In this document: positions 15,114 through 23,836 of the stretch, in pieces | How positions within the stretch are numbered: the first letter of the stretch is position 1 | How the letters are laid out: the number at the start of each line of letters is the position of its first letter | NCBI GenBank assembly: GCA_033763635.1 | Contig: JANRKG010000330.1 | Span: 1 to 31,447 of the forward strand | Source of the DNA: JANRKG01 sp033763635 | Lineage (GTDB): Bacteria > Cyanobacteriota > Cyanobacteriia > GCF-001939115 | Direction: 5' to 3' | Length of the DNA stretch: 31,447 bases | Position numbers and translations under genes: made by a program | The notes under the pieces: model-generated | The model's database searches: none | Seen by the model: the letters and a program-made list of their open reading frames with translations, nothing else | What the model was told of the DNA's origin: nothing

Positions 15114-16661
15114 ATGCAAGTGTCTCAACTCATAAATTCCCGCCACTTCAGTTGGTTCCTGATTCTGGGTTTTTTCGCTCTTGCATGGCTGGGTATTCTC
15201 CACCACGAAATGTGGGGAGATGAACTTGGCCCCTGGATCATTGCCAGGGATAGCGCGTCTTTTCTGGATGTTATTCGGGAAGTGAAGCGGCAACATCCCG
15301 GTCATGCGAGTCTTTGGTATTTACTTCTGCACCTCTTAACTCAATGGACTTCTGATCCTTTTGGGATGCAGATTTTACATATTGTTTTCTCAACCCTGAC
15401 GGCTACGCTAATTATCTATTTCTCGCCCTTTCCGAAAGCTCACCGAATCATGTTGTCTTTCGGTTATTTCTTTCTGTATGAATACTCGATAATTAGCCGT
15501 AACTATATTCAAGGTGCCTTCTTTGTCTTTCTGATTTGTTGTTTATATCCACACCGCAGAAAAAATTATTTATTGCTCTCAGTTTTGCTATTTTTGATGG
15601 CAAATTTTCACATCTATGCAACAGCGATCGCGATTGCAGTTGGAGTGACTTTAATATTGGAATACTGTTTGATGAAGAATAAACAGTTTTCTGAATCAAA
15701 AAGAACGATCGTTGGTGATATCACTGCTCTGATAATATTTATCTCTGGAATTTTAATTTCCTTGCTCCAAAGCATTCTGTTTACCGATCCTACCCTGTAC
15801 TCAGAAAGTCGTGGAGGTGCTCAGGGAGTTGACATCAATTGGATTGTTTTGGTGGTGTCAACAATCTGGAAAAGCTATGCCCCCATGCCTGGGATTGCTT
15901 ATCATTTTTGGAATACTAATATCATTGATAATCTTACGGCTCTGATTCCTTCTATTGTTTTACTCTTATTTTCGATCGCAATTTTCTATCGAAAACCAAT
16001 CATATTATTTCTCTATACCGTTGGAACCTCAGAACTTCTATTAATTACATTTTTTAGACCTGGTTCTGCTAGACACTGGGGCTATCTATTTATTCATTTT
16101 TTAACGTGTCTTTGGCTCTCAAAATATTATCAATCTGTTAAAACTGCTGGTTTGATTCAGCCAGTTTCTAAAGTTTTAAGGTATTTCGATCGCCATCAGC
16201 AACGGATTCTCACAACGCTCTTTTTAATTCAGTTGATTGCCGGAATTTTTGCCTATAGTGTGGATTTAATTAGCCCGTTTTCAGGTTCCTGGCAAACTGC
16301 AAACCTCATCAAAAATCGCCATGACCCAAGTTTGCTCATTTTGGAGGGAAGCGGCCTCTCGCCAACGCTGACGAGCTACCTGAATCAAAAGACCCATCCA
16401 TTTCACGAAGGCAAATGGACTGGAAGATCTTTTGTTTGGATCGGGCCAACCCAAATCGACCCAACTCAGGCAGGAAATTCTCGACTGTTTCAAGATGCAG
16501 GGTGTGTTTTGGTTGCATCCCGCTTTCCCCTCAATGACCCCCGTATGGAGACATGGGATGTCCAACTGCGGGAGTTTGCGAAATTCGATCGCAGCATTGT
16601 TGGGAGCGAAAACTATTATCTGTATGAAGCGGAACGATCGCAGGGCCGTTGCCGGAATTGA
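15114..16661 (+). CDS. GT39/ArnT-like polytopic membrane protein
   Basis: This 515-residue integral membrane protein has about ten hydrophobic segments up to about residue 395 and a soluble C-terminal domain of about 115 residues. The first loop carries a GDELGPWIIARDS motif (acidic pair D36/E37) followed by GHASLWYLLLHLL. That arrangement matches the PMT/ArnT/GT39 group of polyprenyl-phosphate-sugar-dependent glycosyltransferases, where the acidic pair in the first extracytoplasmic loop is catalytic. The family assignment is an inference from topology and this motif. The substrate is unknown. Codon use is more AT-rich in the centre than in neighbouring genes. It is likely co-transcribed with fmt. 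Confidence 0.7.
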   Translation: MQVSQLINSRHFSWFLILGFFALAWLGILHHEMWGDELGPWIIARDSASFLDVIREVKRQHPGHASLWYLLLHLLTQWTSDPFGMQILHIVFSTLTATLIIYFSPFPKAHRIMLSFGYFFLYEYSIISRNYIQGAFFVFLICCLYPHRRKNYLLLSVLLFLMANFHIYATAIAIAVGVTLILEYCLMKNKQFSESKRTIVGDITALIIFISGILISLLQSILFTDPTLYSESRGGAQGVDINWIVLVVSTIWKSYAPMPGIAYHFWNTNIIDNLTALIPSIVLLLFSIAIFYRKPIILFLYTVGTSELLLITFFRPGSARHWGYLFIHFLTCLWLSKYYQSVKTAGLIQPVSKVLRYFDRHQQRILTTLFLIQLIAGIFAYSVDLISPFSGSWQTANLIKNRHDPSLLILEGSGLSPTLTSYLNQKTHPFHEGKWTGRSFVWIGPTQIDPTQAGNSRLFQDAGCVLVASRFPLNDPRMETWDVQLREFAKFDRSIVGSENYYLYEAERSQGRCRN

Positions 16662-16684
16662 TGGACCCGTTCGCGACTGATCCG

Positions 16685-17530
16685 TTAGCGGTAAAGCGCC
16701 TCCGCGTGGTGGCGTAAATGATCCCCAATAAAAGTGGCAATAAAGTAGTAGCTGTGGTCATACCCTTCCTGCATTCGAAGGGTTAGGGCTTGTCCTGACA
16801 CAGTACAAGCTTCTGCAAAGATCTGGGGCATCAGTTGGGAGTCCAGAAATTTGTCAGTCGTCCCCTGGTCAATCAGGATGGTGAGGGGGAGGGGACTGGT
16901 TTTTACTAACTCGCTGGCATCATAGCCCCGCCATTGATCAGAAGCCTCCCCCAAATAATTGCGAAATGCTTTCTGGCCCCAGGGACAACGCATGGGAGCG
17001 ACGATCGGCGCAAAAGCAGACACCGAACGATAGCGATCAGGATTGCGTAAGGCACCGACCAGTGCCCCATGCCCTCCCATCGAGTGCCCACAAATTCCCT
17101 GACGATCGGCCTGGATTGGGAAGTGGGCGGCAATCAGGGCAGGGAGTTCTTCTGTGACATAGCTGTACATCTGGTAATGCCGACTCCAGGGTTCCTGAGT
17201 GGCATCCACATAAAATCCGGCTCCCGTTCCAAAATCCCAAGCATCATCCTCACCGGGAATCCCGGTGTTACGAGGGCTGGTATCCGGTGCCACCAAAATC
17301 AACCCGGTTTCGGCTGCAATCCGTTGCGCCCCCGCCTTTGCCATGAAGTTTTCCTCGGTACAGGTGAGACCCGACAGGAAGTACAAGACGGGAACGGGAT
17401 GCGATCGGGCCTGGGGCGGCAGGTACACAGAAAATCGCATTTCCCCATTACAGGTAGCAGAGAAATGACGATAGAAACCCAAAGTGCCGTCAAAGCAACG
17501 AGATTCAGTCAATAAAGTGAGGTCAGACAT
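16685..17530 (-). CDS. fghA: S-formylglutathione hydrolase
   Basis: FghA is an esterase-D-type alpha/beta hydrolase that splits S-formylglutathione to formate and glutathione, the last step of glutathione-dependent formaldehyde detoxification. The 281-residue protein shows the family FLSGLTCTEENFMAKAGAQR block (51-70), the nucleophile elbow GHSMGGHGAL (Ser150), the catalytic Asp226 in DQGTTDKFLD and His259 in EGYDHSYYFI. It lies 79 bases downstream of adhC on the same strand, so both enzymes of the pathway form a likely operon with the dehydrogenase first. Confidence 0.97.
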   Translation of the reverse strand: MSDLTLLTESRCFDGTLGFYRHFSATCNGEMRFSVYLPPQARSHPVPVLYFLSGLTCTEENFMAKAGAQRIAAETGLILVAPDTSPRNTGIPGEDDAWDFGTGAGFYVDATQEPWSRHYQMYSYVTEELPALIAAHFPIQADRQGICGHSMGGHGALVGALRNPDRYRSVSAFAPIVAPMRCPWGQKAFRNYLGEASDQWRGYDASELVKTSPLPLTILIDQGTTDKFLDSQLMPQIFAEACTVSGQALTLRMQEGYDHSYYFIATFIGDHLRHHAEALYR

Positions 17531-17554
17531 GGATAGGTATTGGAGGTTAGAGGA

Positions 17555-17602
17555 TTCTTGAGGAAGCGTTTACCGATGGATTGCCTTCGACTACGCTCAG
17601 GG
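17555..17602 (-). repeat. MITE-like repeat, partial copy D
   Basis: This is a fragment of the right half of the 115-bp family in reverse orientation (TTTACCGATGGATTGCCTTC and GACTACGCTCAGGG). It fills most of the adhC-fghA spacer. Confidence 0.55.
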
Positions 17603-17609
17603 CGCACCA

Positions 17610-18722
17610 TCAATCAAACATCAGCACTGTGCGAATCCCATCTCCCCGATGCATCAGGTCGAAAGCATCATTTACCCGATCGATCGGCATCACATTCGTA
17701 ATCAGATCATCAATATTGATCTTGCCTTCCATATACCAATCCACAATCTTGGGCACATCGGTACGACCCCTGGCCCCGCCAAAGGCAGTTCCCTTCCAAA
17801 CGCGCCCTGTCACCAACTGAAAAGGACGGGTGCTGATCTCCTGCCCCGCCGCCGCGACCCCGACGATCACACTCACCCCCCATCCTTTGTGGCAACACTC
17901 CAATGCCTGTCGCATCACATGGACGTTCCCAATACACTCAAAACTGTAATCCGCTCCCCCTTTCGTCAATTCCACCAGATAGGGCACCAGATCCCCCTCA
18001 ATCTCTTTGGGATTGGCAAAATGGGTCATCCCCAATCGTTCCGCCAAGGCACGTTTCTTCGGATTGAGGTCTACGCCGACGATCATTCTGGCTCCCACCA
18101 TCCGGCATGCCTGGATCACATTGAGTCCAATGCCCCCCAGCCCAAAGACCACCACATTAGACCCTGGTTCAACATGGGCTGTATTGATCACGGCTCCTAA
18201 TCCCGTCGTCACCCCACAGCCGATGTAACACACCTTCTCAAAGGGAGCATCCTCGCGAATTTTCGCCAGTGCAATTTCTGGCAGAACCGTGTAATTGGCA
18301 AAGGTAGACGTACCCATGTAGTGATGGACTAACTCGCCCTTGTAGGAAAAACGACTGGTGCCATCGGGCATTAACCCCTTACCCTGAGTTACCCGAATTG
18401 CCTGACAAAGATTCGTTTTACCACTCAGACAATATTCACAATTGCGGCATTCCGGAATGTAGAGCGGAATGACATGATCTCCCGGTTTCAGGCTCTTTAC
18501 CCCTGGCCCCACTTCGACGACGACCCCCGCCCCTTCATGGCCCAGGATAGCCGGAAATAGCCCTTCCGGATCTTTGCCAGACAGGGTGTAAGCATCGGTA
18601 TGGCAAACCCCTGTCGCCTTGATTTCTACCAGCACTTCCCCCTCTTGCGGGCCTTCCAGTTGTACCGTTTCGATCGCAAGGGGTTTTCCAGGTTCAAAGG
18701 CGATCGCCGCTTTCACATCCAT
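17610..18722 (-). CDS. adhC: S-(hydroxymethyl)glutathione dehydrogenase (class III ADH)
   Basis: This zinc-dependent, NAD-dependent enzyme oxidises the spontaneous formaldehyde-glutathione adduct to S-formylglutathione (also named FrmA/FlhA/GSNO reductase). The protein shows the catalytic zinc motif GVCHTDAYTLSG and GHEGAGVVVEVG, the structural zinc cluster CRNCEYCLSGKTNLC, and the nucleotide-binding VFGLGGIGLNVIQACRMVGA. ATG 18722 is preferred: it gives 370 residues, the usual family length, and has GGGAG upstream. An in-frame ATG at 18737 would add five residues. fghA lies downstream as the pathway partner. Confidence 0.97.
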   Translation of the reverse strand: MDVKAAIAFEPGKPLAIETVQLEGPQEGEVLVEIKATGVCHTDAYTLSGKDPEGLFPAILGHEGAGVVVEVGPGVKSLKPGDHVIPLYIPECRNCEYCLSGKTNLCQAIRVTQGKGLMPDGTSRFSYKGELVHHYMGTSTFANYTVLPEIALAKIREDAPFEKVCYIGCGVTTGLGAVINTAHVEPGSNVVVFGLGGIGLNVIQACRMVGARMIVGVDLNPKKRALAERLGMTHFANPKEIEGDLVPYLVELTKGGADYSFECIGNVHVMRQALECCHKGWGVSVIVGVAAAGQEISTRPFQLVTGRVWKGTAFGGARGRTDVPKIVDWYMEGKINIDDLITNVMPIDRVNDAFDLMHRGDGIRTVLMFD

Positions 18723-18978
18723 CCTGATTTCTCCCATTCATATTCTCTGCCCATTATGGGGGAAATTTGCAAAGGGCAGACTATTGATCGCTGGGTTCCG
18801 ATCGCTCCAATCACCGATCAATCCATAACGGCTAAGAAAGGCTTAGTATCTATTATGAAACAGGTATCCACTCCCTCTAAACCGCCCTTTGCCCGACGGA
18901 ATCGCGCTGTTTTCGGGAAAGAATCGTAAGCCATTTCGGTTCTATGGTGTCTGGTTCACGCTCTTTTATCCCATTGTC

Positions 18979-19830
18979 ATGAAAGAAGCCCTTACCCCCA
19001 CCCAATCCCCCATCCAGGAGATTCGTCTGTTAGTTCTCGACATTGATGGCACGATCGCCGGAATTTCCAACGACATCCGAGAGCCAGTCTTAAAAGCGAT
19101 CAAAGCCGTTCAGGAAAAGGGAATTCGGGTGGCAATTGCCACAGGTCGCATGTATCGATCGGCCCTCCGATTCCATGAGGCGATCAGATCAGACCTTCCC
19201 CTCATGTCCTACCAGGGGGCACTCATTAAAGACCCGGTAGACCAAAAGATTTACCGTCACTGGCCCGTTCTAATCCCCACAGCCCTGCAACTACTGAACC
19301 ATTTTGAGCAGGGAGAACTGCGCCAATTGCTCTCGGTTCATTTTTATATTAACGATCAGTTATATGTGCGAGAGATCACACCGGAAACTCGGATCTACGC
19401 AGAGCGATCGGGAGTCGAGGCGATCGCGGTTGGGGATCTGCGCCAGGTGCTAACCGATGAGCCGACCAAAGTTCTGGCCCTGAGCGATGATGTGGACTTG
19501 ATTGATCGGCTGTTTGGCAACCTACGCAAACAATACACCCCTGCTGAACTCTACCTGACGAAATCCGTCGCGACCTTCTTTGAGGCCACCAATCCAGAGG
19601 TGAACAAAGGAACCGCAGTACGCTATCTGGCGGAGGAAATGCTGGGACTCCGGGCCGAACAGGTCATGACGGTTGGGGATAACTTCAATGACCTGGAAAT
19701 GCTTCAGTATGCAGGGATTGGGGTTGCAATGGGGGAAGCACCAGAGGATGTGAAAGCTCAAGCGAACTGGGTTGCCCCCGGTGTGGAGGAGGACGGGGTT
19801 GTCGCGGCGATCGAGAAATTCTTACTGTAA
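18979..19830 (+). CDS. Cof-type HAD-IIB family phosphatase
   Basis: This 283-residue haloacid-dehalogenase-superfamily phosphatase is of the Cof/IIB subclass, which acts on small phosphorylated metabolites such as sugar phosphates or flavin precursors. Motif I is VLDIDGTIAG (D21, D23), motif II lies in RVAIATGRMY, and motif III/IV in the C-terminal GDNFNDLEMLQYAGIGVAMG. The cap domain occupies roughly 90-190. ATG 18979 is chosen because family similarity begins just after it; an open frame extends upstream to 18889 but reads as non-family sequence. It converges on the bilin lyase with a shared hairpin between them. The substrate is not predictable. Confidence 0.93.
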   Translation: MKEALTPTQSPIQEIRLLVLDIDGTIAGISNDIREPVLKAIKAVQEKGIRVAIATGRMYRSALRFHEAIRSDLPLMSYQGALIKDPVDQKIYRHWPVLIPTALQLLNHFEQGELRQLLSVHFYINDQLYVREITPETRIYAERSGVEAIAVGDLRQVLTDEPTKVLALSDDVDLIDRLFGNLRKQYTPAELYLTKSVATFFEATNPEVNKGTAVRYLAEEMLGLRAEQVMTVGDNFNDLEMLQYAGIGVAMGEAPEDVKAQANWVAPGVEEDGVVAAIEKFLL

Positions 19831-19842
19831 CTCGATCGCCGC
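19804..19842. terminator. Bidirectional hairpin between convergent genes
   Basis: GCGGCGATCGAG (19804-19815) pairs perfectly with CTCGATCGCCGC (19831-19842) across a 15-base loop that includes the TAA of the HAD gene. It stands between two convergent genes (11 bases before the lyase stop), so it can end transcription from both sides. The tracts after the stem are only weakly T-rich. Both arms contain the CGATCG core of HIP1. Confidence 0.6.
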
Positions 19843-19852
19843 TCCGGTTCTT

Positions 19853-20398
19853 CTAGGCCTGATAAATCCGCTTCTCCAGGTATTGCCCGATCATCTGCTG
19901 CTCTCCCGCACGGGAAATAATGCTCTGGCGAGTCCGGTAATGCTGACCAATGAGTTTCAGTTCTTCCTCAAACACCGACCCATCATACTCAGTTCGGAGG
20001 CAGAGGGTTTGGGGATTCGTAAAGTAGTAATCGGCAGTGATGGGCTTCAGAGTCGCAAAGCCTCGATCGCGCAATAATTGATTTCCCCGTGCCCCGAACA
20101 GCGTGGAACCTCGCGACTTTTTCCGTCCCGAAACGGATTCTTTACTTTCCCAACTCACTTCCGTCCCACAGCTTAAGTCTGCCCCATCCTCAAAACCATG
20201 TAGCCGAGCCAGGTGGTTTAATTCCTCACTTCCTGGGTCCAGAAACCGGATTTTGATCAGGCTAACCATTTCCTGCGTTTCACCATCGGGCAGGGTGTAA
20301 TAACGCCGCTCTGATCGCCATTCTCCGGCTGACTGGCGGAAGAAATCGACGATCAGAGAATCTGAGGTGGATTGGGAGAACTGTAGCCGTGAAGTCAC
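19853..20398 (-). CDS. CpcS/CpeS-family phycobiliprotein lyase
   Basis: This is a lipocalin-like lyase that attaches phycocyanobilin or a related bilin to cysteines of phycobiliproteins (typically Cys82-type sites). The 181-residue protein has the family N-terminal FFRQSAGEWRSERRYYTLPD segment, a central LDPGSEEL region and the conserved C-terminal block DYYFTNPQTLCLRTEYDGSV ... FEEELKLIGQHYRTRQSIIS ... QYLEKRIYQ. The family is clear; whether it is the CpcS, CpcU, CpeS or CpeU member cannot be decided by eye, so no symbol is given. No phycobilisome structural gene is adjacent. It assigns the host to phycobilisome-bearing cyanobacteria. Confidence 0.92.
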   Translation of the reverse strand: MTSRLQFSQSTSDSLIVDFFRQSAGEWRSERRYYTLPDGETQEMVSLIKIRFLDPGSEELNHLARLHGFEDGADLSCGTEVSWESKESVSGRKKSRGSTLFGARGNQLLRDRGFATLKPITADYYFTNPQTLCLRTEYDGSVFEEELKLIGQHYRTRQSIISRAGEQQMIGQYLEKRIYQA

Positions 20399-20625
20399 TC
20401 AAACACCATCCTTTACGAAGTGAGCCGTGAAGCTGTGTTACAGGTTTACTGCAAGGCAAAGAGCAATAAAATTGTAACGATAGTCTTTACCTTTCTTGAT
20501 ATTACTTTACTTCTCTCTGCTTAATTCTGGCTGACCTGGCAAAAGAAAACCTCTATTACAAGAGAGAAATGAGGGAGACCCGGTTCTCCTGAGGCTGAGA
20601 TTTCAAGCAAACAGAGTCAGGCTTG

Positions 20626-20740
20626 AGGCAATTTCTTGAAAAGAATTTACCGATAGGTTGTCCTTCGACTCCTCTCAGGGCAAGGGTGCTGGTTGAGCAG
20701 AGCCGAAACCAGCGGGGAAATTGTTTTCTAGAAATCTCCT
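20626..20740 (-). repeat. MITE-like 115-bp repeat, copy E
   Basis: This is a full-length copy in reverse orientation, exactly 115 bp. The ends read AGGCAATTTCTTGAAAA and TTTTCTAGAAATCTCCT, an imperfect terminal inverted repeat of about 17 bases. The AACCAGC/GCTGGTT hairpin is intact. Confidence 0.8.
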
Positions 20741-20802
20741 AAGTTTAGGCATCCAGTAAAAGACCCAGTTAAAAGACCCAGTAAAAGTAAGAATCCAAGT
20801 AA

Positions 20803-20826
20803 AAGGGCGCACCGAAGCACGCCCTT
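20803..20826 (-). terminator. Intrinsic terminator with UUCG tetraloop
   Basis: On the minus strand the sequence reads AAGGGCGTGC-TTCG-GTGCGCCCTT. This gives a 10-bp stem with two G-T wobbles closed by a C(UUCG)G tetraloop and followed by TTACTT. It lies about 140 bases downstream of truB and would end the DUF1400 hydrolase-truB transcript. Confidence 0.75.
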
Positions 20827-20869
20827 AGCACCATGAGATGCTTTTGGAAACGCAAGACAAGGAGGACTA

Positions 20870-20932
20870 ATGTTCGGTAAGTGTGCGATGAATAACGGAG
20901 GGTTTCAGCTACATCAATTACACTTTTCTTGA
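20870..20932 (+). CDS. Possible 20-residue small ORF
   Basis: A strong Shine-Dalgarno sequence (AAGGAGG, 20859-20865) sits four bases before an ATG that opens a 20-codon frame ending in TGA. The peptide begins MFGKCAMNNGG and matches nothing I recognise. It has no visible membrane helix. It could be a translated small protein, a leader peptide without a downstream gene, or chance. It lies antisense to the truB 3' untranslated region. Confidence 0.25.
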   Translation: MFGKCAMNNGGFQLHQLHFS

Positions 20933-20964
20933 AAGTTAAGATTTGGGTTCGATCGTTGCCAACG

Positions 20965-21873
20965 CTACAAAGGCTCGAAAACCATTTGGGGGATTACGAT
21001 CCAGCCATCCTCGATCGCCTTTAAATGACCGATCCCCAAAAAGCGATCGCCCTTCTGGTAAATCTGCACGGTTTCTTCTTCTATGCTTTCCCCAATCGCT
21101 GGGATCACCCGCTGGCCCTGGCACCATCGTCTCGCCTCCTGATCCGGTAACTCCAGAATGGGCAGGTGCTTCAGGGCAGATTGGGGAGGTGTAGGGCAAA
21201 AAGTTTCTGCCTGGATCTGGGTAGATAACTCATCTAGCGTGACACTAGTTGCCAGGTCAAATCCACTGCTTTCGGTTCGTAATAGGGCCGCTAACGTGCC
21301 CCCGACTCCCAGTACATCCCCCAGATCACGGGCGATTGAGCGAATGTAAGTTCCCGGTCCACAGGCGATCGTCACCTCAAGTTCGGGAAAATCCCCCGAT
21401 CGCCACTCCATCCCCTCGATCTGAAAAACCTCCACAGGGCGAGCCTGGACCTCCACTAGCTCCCCAGCACGGGCCATCTCATATAACCGTTTCCCCTGAA
21501 CTTGAATCGCGCTGTAAGCAGGAGGCACTTGCTGGATGACTCCCTGAAATTTGGCAAGGGCCTCTTCGACCTGCTCCCGTTTCAGATCCGGGCAGGGTTG
21601 TTGGCGAATCACCTCCCCTTCCAGGTCATCCGTAGCCGTCTGGAGACCAAAGCGAATGGTGGCCTGATAGGCTTTGTTCTGGGGCAGGTATTGGAGCAAT
21701 CGGGTTGCTTTGCCTAGCGCGATCGGCAGCACTCCGGTTGCTGCTGGGTCCAGGGTTCCCGCGTGGCCCACCCGCTTGAGTCGCAGCAATTTGCGGACCT
21801 GGGCCACACAATCATGGGAAGTCAGGCCGAAGGATTTATGCAGGTTGAGAAAACCGTTGACAGTCGAATTCAC
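20965..21873 (-). CDS. truB: tRNA pseudouridine(55) synthase TruB
   Basis: TruB converts U55 in the T-loop of tRNAs to pseudouridine and also acts as a tRNA chaperone. The 302-residue protein shows the family start GFLNLHKSFGLTSHD, the catalytic aspartate D42 in GHAGTLDPAATGVLPIALGK, and later GKRLYEMARAGE and ACGPGTYIRSIARDLG motifs. The C-terminal PUA-like segment is short. The start is GTG (21873), needed to keep the N-terminal strand. It follows the DUF1400 hydrolase gene by 37 bases on the same strand and is probably co-transcribed with it. Confidence 0.97.
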   Translation of the reverse strand: MNSTVNGFLNLHKSFGLTSHDCVAQVRKLLRLKRVGHAGTLDPAATGVLPIALGKATRLLQYLPQNKAYQATIRFGLQTATDDLEGEVIRQQPCPDLKREQVEEALAKFQGVIQQVPPAYSAIQVQGKRLYEMARAGELVEVQARPVEVFQIEGMEWRSGDFPELEVTIACGPGTYIRSIARDLGDVLGVGGTLAALLRTESSGFDLATSVTLDELSTQIQAETFCPTPPQSALKHLPILELPDQEARRWCQGQRVIPAIGESIEEETVQIYQKGDRFLGIGHLKAIEDGWIVIPQMVFEPL

Positions 21874-21910
21874 AGGAAAAGGAGGAACAGAAGAACGTAT
21901 CCATTATCCT

Positions 21911-23659
21911 TTAGGGTGTTGCGGGAAGCGTCAGAGTGGGGAGGGGATTGGGCGGTGGCGTTCGGCCCTCCAGGGCTTGATTGAGTTGAGCCGCACTGAA
22001 TGCCTGGGTGAGGCTGAGGCGTAGAGGTTCCTGGCTGATGGATCGGGCATAGCTTGCCGTGAGATAGTTGCGATACCCAGGACGTTTCGCAACATAGTGG
22101 CTGAAGAATGCAAGGGTTAGGGCATTCATATAGCGACGGGCGATCGTCGGGTTGGGACCGAGCACCCCTTCAGGAATGGGAACAGGCTCATTTCCAGTAC
22201 CGCTATCCCCAATGACAGAAAAGTGAGTGCCATTGTTAATGGATGCGAGATAGCGATCGATTCCCGTGAGCCAGGTAAAGGGGCGAATCTGCTCAAACAA
22301 AGCAGGGGTAACAGTATCGGCACTTCCCGCCACAATCATCACAGGAACCCTGATCCGGCTGAGGCTAAATTCGCCCAGGACACTGCTGCTTACTGGGTTT
22401 AGAGCGATCGTCGCCTTAATCCGAGGGTCGTACAGGTCATAACGGGTTTCCGGCAACCGAGTCACCAGGCATTGCAGGAACAGGGAAAGATTGAAGGAAT
22501 CCTGCCCCGGTGGGCACTGCTCTTGTAAGGGTTGAAAGTTCACCTCCGGGCTGACCAGGGCAAGCGCCGTATAGCCCCCAAAAGATTGCCCAATGACTCC
22601 CACCTGATCCAGGTTTAACAATCCTGGGAAGGTTCCACCCGGACGAGACAGGCGTGTGAGTTCGTCCAGAAGAAATTTGATATCCAGGGGACGATCAATA
22701 AACTCCGTCGGTTTGGACACATCCGCTGCCGTGCCATTGATTAGCGCCTGGATCTGCTGGGCGTTGCTTCCCAAATGCTCCACGACTGCCGCCGCAAAGC
22801 CATAGGAGGCGTACTGTTGGGCTAAATAGGCCAGGGTTGTGCGATCGGACCCAATCCCATGAGACAACACAATGACGGGATAGGGAGGTTGGAACTGCCG
22901 CTGGGACGGTCGCCCCTGGGGAAGGTACATGTCTACGGGGTAAAAACGATTGCGTCGGAGATCAAACAGCGTGATGGTTTGTTTTCCCCAGGGCAACGGA
23001 CCCCGATTTCGCAGATCTGGCAACTCATCTGCATCGACCGATTGAACGACGGAAGCTTCGGCTCTGGCCTGTTGATCAACCGCTGCCACTGCCCGATTGG
23101 TCTGAGTAACTAACCTTTCAACGGAACCCACCACATCCAACGCCCGACTCACATCAACCCGAATTCCGGGATTCGGGAACTTGCGTAACACATTTAACAG
23201 GGTCAGACCGTTCTCTTTGTCTGCCGCTGCTAAAATCAGAGCCGATCGAATCGCATAAAAACCGGACTGCCCGGAGTCAGAACGAATCACTTCCCCCAAG
23301 CGGGCCAACAAATTTTCACCAATTGGGGTGTAGAGAAATTGTGAAATTGCCACTGGGCTGAGTTGAATCCGATTCAGTAACGCCCCCCGCAACTGCTCCA
23401 GTTGTTTGGGATCGGCATAGTCTGTGTAGGCTGCCAGATCGTCCCGAATCACTCCCGTCCGGGCGTATACTTCCAGCGATTCAATCGGAATAGACCGCTC
23501 CAAAATGCCAAAGGAAACATAAATTCGCTCGGCTGCCAGGGTCGGGCTGACAGTTAATAAGGAGCTAATTACGCTCACAAGGTGGAACATCCATCGCTGC
23601 CTTCCCTGTTTTTGAGGGTGAGGCTGAGGGGTTTCGGGAGAAGTACGGCAAAGTGTCAT
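21911..23659 (-). CDS. Secreted DUF1400 alpha/beta hydrolase
   Basis: This 582-residue protein has an N-terminal signal segment (about 24-43, FHLVSVISSLLTVSPTLAAE), a DUF1400 domain (about 45-175, the ERIYVSFGILERSIPIESLE start is typical) and a C-terminal alpha/beta hydrolase. The oxyanion region is VIVLSHGIGSDRTTLAYLA, the nucleophile lies in GVIGQSFGGYTAL (Ser359), and Asp448 (AGSADTVTP) and His480 (NNGTHFSVIG) complete the triad. The DUF1400 plus dienelactone-hydrolase architecture is characteristic of cyanobacteria; the substrate is not established. ATG 23659 is chosen because the frame extends upstream only through non-family sequence that would overlap the divergent gene. A proline-rich tail ends the protein. 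Confidence 0.9.
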   Translation of the reverse strand: MTLCRTSPETPQPHPQKQGRQRWMFHLVSVISSLLTVSPTLAAERIYVSFGILERSIPIESLEVYARTGVIRDDLAAYTDYADPKQLEQLRGALLNRIQLSPVAISQFLYTPIGENLLARLGEVIRSDSGQSGFYAIRSALILAAADKENGLTLLNVLRKFPNPGIRVDVSRALDVVGSVERLVTQTNRAVAAVDQQARAEASVVQSVDADELPDLRNRGPLPWGKQTITLFDLRRNRFYPVDMYLPQGRPSQRQFQPPYPVIVLSHGIGSDRTTLAYLAQQYASYGFAAAVVEHLGSNAQQIQALINGTAADVSKPTEFIDRPLDIKFLLDELTRLSRPGGTFPGLLNLDQVGVIGQSFGGYTALALVSPEVNFQPLQEQCPPGQDSFNLSLFLQCLVTRLPETRYDLYDPRIKATIALNPVSSSVLGEFSLSRIRVPVMIVAGSADTVTPALFEQIRPFTWLTGIDRYLASINNGTHFSVIGDSGTGNEPVPIPEGVLGPNPTIARRYMNALTLAFFSHYVAKRPGYRNYLTASYARSISQEPLRLSLTQAFSAAQLNQALEGRTPPPNPLPTLTLPATP

Positions 23660-23836
23660 AGTTGCAAACGACCCGATGGGATGGAGGGTAAGGGTTGAGC
23701 CAGATGAGAAGGCTTGAGGAAAGAGGTTTGACTTTTCTCTACCACCCTGATCAGCTAGAATAGCGCCCGATCGGGAATCTATGCACCTTTTTAGTCTTCT
23801 ATATAAATAGTTATATTTATTTTCAAGGAGATCCCC

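Larger units (their letters stand above)
20399..20964. other. 566-bp intergenic region
   Basis: The region lies between the lyase gene start and the truB stop, both minus-strand. It contains the full MITE-like copy at 20626-20740, a short tandem repeat (CAGTAAAAGACC type, 20754-20790), the truB terminator (20803-20826) and a 20-codon plus-strand frame with a good ribosome binding site (20870-20932). The lyase promoter should lie in 20399-20600. Confidence 0.5.

Noticed and set aside
18889..18978. 30-residue upstream extension of the HAD phosphatase
   Set aside because: Family similarity starts after ATG 18979 and the extra segment has no ribosome binding site or conserved motif.
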